A stretch of DNA of 10,851 nucleotides from positions 1-10,851 of the forward strand of contig JAZGDL010000483.1 in NCBI GenBank assembly GCA_036477795.1, written 5' to 3'. Position numbers and translations under genes: made by a program. This document shows positions 5,892 through 10,851 of this stretch, in pieces; position 1 is the stretch's first letter, and each line of letters starts with the position of its first letter. Source of the DNA: JAZGDL01 sp036477795 (GTDB taxonomy: Bacteria; Planctomycetota; Phycisphaerae; UBA1845). The notes beneath the pieces are model-generated. The model had not been told where the DNA came from. It made no database searches and saw only the letters and a program-made list of their open reading frames with translations.

Positions 5892-6362
5892 ATGGTGCTG
5901 GACTGTTTGGCGCCGCAAGATCGTGGAAAACTGATCAGAGCGGGAGCGACGGTGGCCACTCTGGGGCGGGGGCCATGGCAGGTGCGCGCGGTGCTCAGCG
6001 AAAGTCAAATGGCGGATGTCCAGCTCCAGGTCGGTACGCCTGTGGAGGTCCGGCGGGAGGCGGCGCCGGGCGAACTGCTCCGCGGTGTGATCACGTCTAT
6101 TGCACCCACGGGTTCCCGAAGCGTGGACCACGAGTCACTCACCCTTGCGGGCGGTGGCGATATCGTCGTCGACCCACGGACCGGCCACACCGACCAACCA
6201 TTCTTTGAAGTGACCATTACTCTTAACGCTTTACGCTTTACGCTTCGCCATATCAACCACGGCATGACCTGCCGCGTGCGATTCGAGGCCCAGGCTCACC
6301 CCATCGGTCGCACGCTGCTCCGCCGTGCCATCCGGTTCACCAATACATTGCTTCAGAGTTGA
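5892..6362 (+). pseudogene. C-terminal HlyD-like half of the M50 protein, separated by an in-frame TAG
   Basis: This is the same reading frame as the M50 gene, resuming at an ATG 6 nt after the TAG at 5883-5885. The 156 residues read as the missing second lipoyl half and beta domain of a HlyD-type protein: APQDRGKLIRAGATVATL, then PWQVRAVLSESQMADVQLQVG and NHGMTCRVRFEAQ. Joined with the first part, the product would be about 716 residues and complete. The usual RAPxDGxVL motif at the junction is degraded to RAD-stop-HAMVL, which suggests mutation rather than a designed split. Termination-reinitiation at ATG 5892 could still make a separate polypeptide, although no strong ribosome binding site is visible. 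A sequencing error is another option. Residues coded at 6223-6246 come from a heptamer repeat. Confidence 0.7.
6223..6246. repeat. Heptamer repeat TTTACGC inside the M50/HlyD C-terminus
   Basis: Units TTAACGC (6223-6229), TTTACGC (6230-6236), TTTACGC (6237-6243) and a partial unit follow in register and are translated as LNALRFTL. This is a third heptamer family, different from GATTGAC and GTGAAGT but with the same period. Confidence 0.75.
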
Positions 6363-6368
6363 CTTGTA

Positions 6369-6391
6369 GCGCCGCCCCTTGTGGGCGGCGC
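6369..6391. terminator. Strong hairpin between convergent genes, putative bidirectional terminator
   Basis: GCGCCGCCC at 6369-6377 pairs perfectly with GGGCGGCGC at 6383-6391 around the loop CTTGT. It lies in the 54-nt gap between the end of the rightward operon (6362) and the end of the leftward preA (6417), where a shared terminator would be expected. No U-tract follows on either strand, so intrinsic termination is not certain. It may be another dispersed GC-rich hairpin reused at this place. Confidence 0.6.
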
Positions 6392-6416
6392 CAACATACC
6401 CCGGTCCCAAAGATGG

Positions 6417-7847
6417 TCAGGCGTGCTCGGGCGGTTTGATCGGTTCCACCTTACCGGCGGCGAGGAGCGCTTGGTATTCATTCCAGTTCATCGGCTCCTT
6501 GCCGGTGTCAATCTCCATCATGGTGATACACCCGTCGACCGGGCAGATCAGCGAGCACATGTTGCAGCCGACGCAAGTATCCTGATTGATGGAGAAGACA
6601 TTGACGTAGCCTTGGCCCGCGCCGTATATGTAGCGCTGCGTTCCGCTTAGGAACGCCCGATCCGCGTAGGAACCGGAGCGTTTGAGATACTCCGCTTCGG
6701 GCATCTTCTCGATGTTGATCGACTGATGGCATCCATCTTCGCAGGCGATGTAGCACAGTCCGCAGTTTATGCACGTCTCCTGATCGATCTGAGCCACCAC
6801 TTTGTAGTTCAGGTCCAACTCGCTCCAGTCCGTGATGCGCTTGGCCGAGGCGCCTACGAACTCGGCGGGGGATCGGTAACCCTGCTGCCGCATCCAATTG
6901 GTCATGCCGCTGATGAGCTGCTCCACGATGCGGAAGCCGTAGTGCATGACGGCGGTGCATACCTGGGTCGAAGCGGCGCCGAGGAGCATGTGTTCAACGG
7001 CGTCCTGCCAGGCTTGGATACCGCCGATGCCGCTTACGGGTATGTTGATCTCAGGATCGGAGGCGATCTGCGAGACCATGTGGAGAGCGATGGGCTTGAT
7101 GGCCGGCCCGCAGTATCCGCCGTGTGATCCCCGGCCTCGCACGCTGGGTTGGGGGGCCAGCGTGCCAAGATCGATGCCCATGATGGAGTTGATGGTGTTT
7201 ATGAGCGAAATGGCATCGGCGCCGCCCTTTCTTGCGGCCCGCCCAATGGCGCGCACGTCGGTAACGTTGGGGGTCAGCTTGACCATGACCGGAGTGTTGG
7301 CGACCTCCTTGACCCATCCGACGATCATCTCGGTGTACTCCGGGACCTGGCCGACGGCAGAGCCCATGCCGCGTTCGCTCATGCCGTGGGGGCAGCCGAA
7401 GTTGAGCTCCAAGCCGTCGGCGCCGGTGTCTTCGGTGCGCTTGACGATGTCATGCCATGTCTCGCGCTTGGACTCCACCATCAGCGAGACCCACAGGGCA
7501 TGATCGGGGAAGTCGCGTTTGATGTTGGCGATTTCTGTGAGGTTCGTTTCCAAGGTGCGGTCGGTGATCAGCTCGATGTTGTTGAGCCCCAGCACCTTTC
7601 GGCCGTCATAATCGATCGATGCGTAGCGGGAAGAGACATTGACAATGGGTTCGTGATTGAGTGTCTTCCACACCGCACCGCCCCAGCCTGCTTCGAACGC
7701 GCGGCGCACCTGATACTCGGAATTGGTGGGCGGGGCGCTGGCCAGCCAGAACGGGTTGGGTGCTTTGACGCCGCAGAATTCGATCGAAAGGTCCACCGGC
7801 TCGCGGCCGTTGCCGTTCCATTCATTGCTGTTCGTCGGTCGAGACAT
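6417..7847 (-). CDS. preA: NAD-dependent dihydropyrimidine dehydrogenase, catalytic subunit PreA
   Basis: This is 476 residues. I chose ATG 7847-7845 because AAGGAG lies 10 nt upstream and homology to PreA begins just after; the open frame extends to 8099, but that part overlaps other remnants and has no family resemblance. The N-terminal two thirds is a dihydroorotate-dehydrogenase-like FMN barrel: KAPNPFWLASAPPTN at 28-42, the substrate/catalytic loop NFGCPHGMSERGMG at 149-162 with catalytic Cys152, GGYCGPAIKPIAL at 243-255, and FMN phosphate-binding SGIGGIQ at 272-278. The C-terminus carries two 4Fe-4S motifs: C359, C362, C365, C369 and C425, C428, C431, C435. With PreT it reduces uracil or thymine to the dihydropyrimidine using NADH in the cytoplasm. 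The stretch between the clusters (about 375-420) appears longer than in mammalian DPD or, from memory, E. coli PreA. Confidence 0.94.
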   Translation of the reverse strand: MSRPTNSNEWNGNGREPVDLSIEFCGVKAPNPFWLASAPPTNSEYQVRRAFEAGWGGAVWKTLNHEPIVNVSSRYASIDYDGRKVLGLNNIELITDRTLETNLTEIANIKRDFPDHALWVSLMVESKRETWHDIVKRTEDTGADGLELNFGCPHGMSERGMGSAVGQVPEYTEMIVGWVKEVANTPVMVKLTPNVTDVRAIGRAARKGGADAISLINTINSIMGIDLGTLAPQPSVRGRGSHGGYCGPAIKPIALHMVSQIASDPEINIPVSGIGGIQAWQDAVEHMLLGAASTQVCTAVMHYGFRIVEQLISGMTNWMRQQGYRSPAEFVGASAKRITDWSELDLNYKVVAQIDQETCINCGLCYIACEDGCHQSINIEKMPEAEYLKRSGSYADRAFLSGTQRYIYGAGQGYVNVFSINQDTCVGCNMCSLICPVDGCITMMEIDTGKEPMNWNEYQALLAAGKVEPIKPPEHA

Positions 7848-7901
7848 TGTCAGCCCTCTCCTTGGTTTTTGTCGCCCGGAGGATACGAAACCCCGAGTAT
7901 A

Positions 7902-7918
7902 TCGTGTATCATACACGA
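7902..7918. promoter_or_regulatory. 17-nt palindrome, putative operator
   Basis: TCGTGTATCATACACGA has 8-bp perfect arms around a central C. It abuts the ATG (7919) of the truncated nucleotidyltransferase gene and lies about 55 nt upstream of the divergent preA start. It overlaps TATATC (7898-7903) on the plus strand and TATACT (7901-7896) on the minus strand, both -10-like. Such sites are typical of autoregulated two-gene modules. It may once have served the broken module and may still affect preA. Confidence 0.55.
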
Positions 7919-8044
7919 ATGAACCCTTTTCTTCGCGTTCTCGAGGCCTTGGGTCAGTCTGGTGTCCGCTACGTGATCGTGGGCGGGTTCGCGGCGGTCG
8001 AGATTCTGCGACAACTGGAGAAACCCAAGGAGCACCAACGTTGA
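7919..8044 (+). pseudogene. Nucleotidyltransferase-like gene with a large internal deletion
   Basis: Frame ATG 7919 to TGA 8044 gives 41 residues. The first part (NPFLRVLEALGQSGVRYVIVGGFAAV) matches the start of small MNT-type nucleotidyltransferase-like proteins, in which the GG(F/H)A motif begins the active-site region. Immediately after, the sequence jumps to EILRQLEKP, which looks like the conserved C-terminal end of such proteins. The catalytic DxD part and most of the protein are missing, so an in-frame internal deletion with its junction at about 8000 is the simplest reading. The family name rests on the motif pattern only. Confidence 0.6.
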
Positions 8045-8244
8045 ACGAGCTGGATAGCCCCTCTTTCGAAGAACCATTCACTGATAAGCCGCTGCTCACG
8101 TTCGACGAGGCCCGCCAATATCACCTGTGGCGGTTCTCTCAGACGACGATCGAGTAGCGAATCCAATGGCTGGCCGACGTGCTGGAACTCATGCAGCTCG
8201 CCCACGCCGCGCGACAGGACCAAAGCGCTGAAGAGCCGGATTAA
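8041..8244 (+). pseudogene. Partner gene of the nucleotidyltransferase remnant, broken by TAG
   Basis: A TTG start at 8041 overlaps the upstream TGA (TTGA), as in tightly coupled two-gene modules. The frame gives 38 residues ending FSQTTIE, stops at TAG 8155-8157, then stays open for 28 more codons (RIQWLADVLELMQLAHAARQ..) to TAA 8242-8244. The C-terminal part is clearly helical and continues the same protein, so the TAG is probably a nonsense mutation, for example of a CAG. I do not recognise the family. It may have been the regulatory or antitoxin-like partner. The two remnants lie on the strand opposite to preT and preA. Confidence 0.55.
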
Positions 8245-8340
8245 CGCGCACATTGATGCTCAAGTCCACGTCATTGCGCCCATTCATACCCTCGACTTGT
8301 TCACGCTCATCATACCATCGAATGCGGTTGGGCGCAGCGA

Positions 8341-9687
8341 CTACGTTCCCAGGGTCGCGGCGATCCCGCGTGCGGCGACTTTTCCGGACTCCACGGCGTT
8401 GACCACCTCTTCACCGGCGTCCACCTGGCAGTCGCCGCCGGCGAAGAGTCTGGGCACCGAGGTCGCCCGGGTGGCAGGGTCGACGACCACGCGGCCGCTG
8501 CTGCTGAGCTCTAGTTGCGGGACGGACTTCAGGAAATCGACAAGGGTCTCCTGCCCCAACGCCTTGATGACCATGTCCGCGTCAATGGTGAATTCGGAGC
8601 CCTCGAAAAGGCGTAATTTGGCGCGGCGGCCCTTGCCTTCCAATTGTGTTCGGACAAACCGCACGCCGGTGACCTTGCCGTTTTCACCAAGGACGCATTG
8701 CGGCTGGGCGTTCCACTCCATGTGCACGTTGTGCCTGTTGGCCAGCTCGTATTCATGTCGAAACGCGGGCATCGATTCGGCGTCACGCCGATAGGCGAGC
8801 GTAACGGTTTGGGCGCCGAGCATGGCGGCGGCGTTGGCGGCGTCGATAGCGGTGTTTCCGCCGCCGATCACGATTACGTTGCGCCCGACCTCGCACTTGT
8901 CCAGCGGTTTGGTGTGCGTCTGAAAGATGAACTCGAGCGACTCCCACACGCCGCTGAGTTCTTCGCCGTCGATCTTGAGCGGTGCGGTGCGGCCCAGGCC
9001 TACAGCCATAAACACGGCGTCGTAATCCGTCAGCAGGCCGGCGAGTTGCTTGCCGTTGATGGGGTGTTTCAAGCGCAGGTCGATGCCCATGCGCATGATG
9101 CGGTCCACTTCGGTGAGGGCGAACCCGGTGGTCAGCTTGTAAGCGGCGATGCCGAGAGTGTTCAATCCACCAGCCACGTCCCGCGCTTCGAAGACGACGA
9201 CATGGTGGCCTCGCTTGCGCAGCTCGTGGGCGCAGGTCAAGCCCGCAGGTCCCGCGCCGACGACGGCCACGCGCTTGCCCGTCGGTTCACCGGGTTGATA
9301 GAAACCCATGCTGATATCGTGGGCGGTGTCGCAGGCGAATCTCTGCAAGCGGCCTATCTGTACGGGAGCCTTGAGCATGGTGTTGTCGACGCAGGCGCCC
9401 TCACAAAGGACTTCCGTGGGACAGACCCGGGCGCAGGAGCCGCCGAAGATGTTGGCGTCAAGAATGGTACCAGCCGCACCGATGGGGTTGCGGTGCATGA
9501 TCTGGCGGATGAAGCCGGGGATGTCGATATGGGTCGGGCACGAGCGCGTGCAGGGTGCGTCGAAACAATAGAGACAACGTGACGACTCTGCCACCGCTTC
9601 ATCGCGGGTGAGGGGCGGATGTACGTCGGCGAAGTTGCCCTGCGGAGCTTTGAGGCCCGGTTCAGCGTTCGCACTGCTTGTTACCAT
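8341..9687 (-). CDS. preT: NAD-dependent dihydropyrimidine dehydrogenase, electron-transfer subunit PreT
   Basis: This is 448 residues from ATG 9687-9685, with GGAAGG 7 nt upstream, ending in TAG. The N-terminus is a GltD/DPD-type 4Fe-4S domain with Cys at 38, 41, 46, 50 and at 85, 89, 95, 99. Two dinucleotide-binding segments follow: GAGPAG at 144-149 for FAD and GGGNTA at 275-280 for NAD(P)H. The C-terminal FAD motif is FAGGDC at 415-420. The protein passes electrons from NADH via flavin and Fe-S clusters to PreA. The same architecture occurs in the small subunit of glutamate synthase, but no large subunit is near and preA lies downstream, so PreT is preferred. It follows selD by 93 nt on the same strand, possibly in one transcript. 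A 493-nt gap with a broken module on the other strand separates it from preA. Confidence 0.92.
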   Translation of the reverse strand: MVTSSANAEPGLKAPQGNFADVHPPLTRDEAVAESSRCLYCFDAPCTRSCPTHIDIPGFIRQIMHRNPIGAAGTILDANIFGGSCARVCPTEVLCEGACVDNTMLKAPVQIGRLQRFACDTAHDISMGFYQPGEPTGKRVAVVGAGPAGLTCAHELRKRGHHVVVFEARDVAGGLNTLGIAAYKLTTGFALTEVDRIMRMGIDLRLKHPINGKQLAGLLTDYDAVFMAVGLGRTAPLKIDGEELSGVWESLEFIFQTHTKPLDKCEVGRNVIVIGGGNTAIDAANAAAMLGAQTVTLAYRRDAESMPAFRHEYELANRHNVHMEWNAQPQCVLGENGKVTGVRFVRTQLEGKGRRAKLRLFEGSEFTIDADMVIKALGQETLVDFLKSVPQLELSSSGRVVVDPATRATSVPRLFAGGDCQVDAGEEVVNAVESGKVAARGIAATLGT

Positions 9688-9780
9688 TGAGACACCTTCC
9701 CTATTGGCTAATCACTGTGGGCGGTATGTTATCCGTAGGAGGGGCTGGCGTGAAGCGCCTGATCAGCAGACAAGCGATCG

Positions 9781-10851
9781 TCAACGGAGCACGATCGCGT
9801 GCGCCGACGCCGGTGCCACATCACCGATCACCGCAAACGAATCCGAGCCCCAAGCGCCGGCGGGGGGAGCCGCAGGTGTGCCGCTTCTCTTGAGCATTGC
9901 CACCAGTTCGTCACAGCGTTCGGCGGCAACCGCGATCAACAGCCCCCCCGAGGTCTGGGCGTCGGCCAGCACGCCCAGCAACACCGCGTCGACCGGGCCC
10001 CGGGCGAGCCTGTCGCCTATGTAGGACAGATTCGACTTATGTGCTCGGGTCAGCAGCCCCTCACCGGCAAACCTGAGCGTACCAGTGATCAACGGGACAG
10101 ACCGGGCCTCAATGCCGAGAGTAACGTTGCCGGCTTGGGCCATTTCAAACGCGTGCCCGATCAGGCCGAAGCCCGTGATGTCGGTGGCGGCGTGCGCGTT
10201 CACCGCCTGCATCGCCACGGCTGCACTCCGATTCAGATCGATCATGACATCGATGCATTCCGCCAGGTCAGCCTCCGGCATCTTGCCCAGTTTCGCAGCA
10301 CTGGTCAGCACACCGCTGCCGATGGGCTTGGTCAGAACCAGCTTGTCGCCGGGTTGGGCTCCGCCATTGGTGACGATGCGATCCGGATGGACGGTGCCGG
10401 TCACCGCCAAGCCGTACTTGATCTCCGCGTCACGCACATTGTGCCCGCCGACAATCACAGCACCGGCTTCGTTGATCCGTTCCGCACCGCCCTTGAGAAT
10501 CTCCACCAGCATCTCTACCGGCAGCTCATTGTCCGGATAACCGACGATGTTCAGCGCCGTGATCGGCGTCCCGCCCATGGCGTAGACGTCTGAAAGGCTG
10601 TTGGCTGCGGCGATGCGGCCGAAGGTGTAGGGGTCGTTTACCAGCGGCGGAAAGAAGTCCACAGTCTGCACGATGGCCGTCGACTGATCGATGCGGAAGA
10701 CGCCGGCGTCATCGAGGTGTTCCACACCGACCAGCAAGTCAGGATGGGTTGCACGCGGCAATTCGCGCAGCACCTGCGCGGTCAGCTCCATGGGGAGCTT
10801 GCCCGCTCACCCGGCGCAGCTGGCGTAGTCGGTCAATAGTTTCTTTCTGCC
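9781..10851 (-). CDS. selD: Selenide, water dikinase SelD, a selenoprotein with Sec encoded by TGA (5' end off the window)
   Basis: The frame runs from the right edge (10851) to TGA 9783-9781, 356 residues visible, with only a few N-terminal ones missing by comparison with E. coli SelD. The first 20 visible codons read GRKKLLTDYASCAG, TGA (10809-10807), AGKLP, then ATG 10791. The TGA falls exactly where E. coli has catalytic Cys17 (YSHGAGCGCK), and the essential Lys three residues later is kept. It is therefore read as selenocysteine. Other family marks in the visible numbering are DDAGVF 47-52, GRIAAANSLSDVYAMGG 78-94, GGHNVRD 135-141, DITGFG 224-229 and DAQTSGG 297-303. SelD makes selenophosphate from selenide and ATP for Sec-tRNA synthesis. 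Residues about 328-339 are an insertion coded by a dispersed repeat. A start at ATG 10791 would remove the active site and is rejected. Confidence 0.95.
9841..9866. repeat. Dispersed GC-rich hairpin repeat inside selD
   Basis: Read on the minus strand, this is CCCCCCGCCG followed by GCGCTTGGGGCTCGGAT; the last 17 nt are identical to the 481-503 repeat with its flank (491-507 region). In the selD frame it encodes PPAGAWGSD (visible residues 329-337), between the last conserved helix and the final strands. Confidence 0.75.
10765..10809 (-). promoter_or_regulatory. Selenocysteine insertion site: in-frame TGA with SECIS-like hairpins
   Basis: After the TGA (10809-10807) two hairpins can form in the mRNA. 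The first uses GCGG (10806-10803) with CCGC (10781-10778) and AGCTCC (10799-10794) with GGAGCT (10789-10784) around the loop CCAU. The second uses GCGCAG (10779-10774) with CTGCGC (10770-10765) around the loop GUG, which starts 34 nt after the TGA. Bacterial SECIS elements lie inside the coding region just downstream of the UGA, usually with a G early in the loop, so the second fits that rule better. The two overlap at CGC and are alternatives. Confidence 0.7.

Noticed and set aside
7149..7922. 257-codon open frame on the plus strand opposite preA
   Set aside because: It is an antisense shadow of preA, whose motifs and Fe-S cysteines are unambiguous.
7848..8099. 84-residue N-terminal extension of PreA
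   Set aside because: It has no PreA resemblance, covers the decayed module on the other strand, and a strong AAGGAG site supports the ATG at 7847.
8245..8340. Short gap after the broken module and before the preT stop
   Set aside because: Inspected on both strands; no gene, strong hairpin or repeat could be supported.
8644..9582. 312-codon open frame on the plus strand opposite preT
   Set aside because: It is an antisense shadow of preT, which has complete FAD, NAD(P) and Fe-S motifs.
9743..9762. Possible small hairpin GGCG-TGAAG-CGCC between selD and preT
   Set aside because: The stem is only 4 bp with no U-tract, too weak to call a terminator or riboswitch.
9781..10791. selD starting at the internal ATG 10791
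   Set aside because: This start removes the catalytic Sec/Lys segment. The frame upstream through the TGA is clearly SelD.

Overview
The window looks like a chromosomal segment of a GC-rich, didermic, environmental bacterium, most likely a member of the Planctomycetota. This is inferred from two things: multi-gene loci of HlyD-type adaptors with an M50 peptidase, and many dispersed repeats (GC-rich hairpins ending in GGCTC, heptamer tandem arrays, perfect palindromes). From memory, such repeats often appear as spurious peptides in planctomycete annotations. No rRNA, tRNA, CRISPR array, IS element or replication origin was seen.

Layout. Positions 1-237 (minus) hold the N-terminus of a putative small secreted protein or lipoprotein that runs off the left edge. 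Positions 238-768 are non-coding and rich in repeats. Positions 769-6362 (plus) form a tightly packed operon. In order it encodes a secreted HlyD-like adaptor, a stand-alone PilZ (c-di-GMP receptor) protein, a protein with two GAF-like domains, one membrane span and a HlyD-type periplasmic part, and a membrane M50 zinc metallopeptidase. The peptidase has a PqqD/RRE-like N-terminus and a HlyD-like C-terminus, and its frame is cut by a single in-frame TAG (5883-5885). A strong hairpin at 6369-6391 separates the operon from genes converging on it.

Positions 6417-10851 (minus) carry, in transcription order, selD, preT and preA. preT and preA encode the two subunits of an NAD-dependent dihydropyrimidine dehydrogenase. 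Between preT and preA, on the plus strand, lie remnants of a two-gene nucleotidyltransferase module: one gene has an internal deletion and the other an in-frame TAG. A 17-nt palindrome sits directly before them.

Two results stand out. First, selD is itself a selenoprotein gene: an in-frame TGA (10809-10807) lies exactly at the catalytic Cys/Sec position, with SECIS-like hairpins behind it. Simple ORF calling would start the protein at a downstream ATG and lose the active site. Second, the plus-strand operon looks like an envelope export or processing module with c-di-GMP and GAF inputs. Its cargo is unknown, and neither an ATPase nor an outer-membrane channel is present in the window. Several of its coding sequences have absorbed dispersed repeats, so signal peptides, linkers and gene junctions are partly made of repeat DNA.
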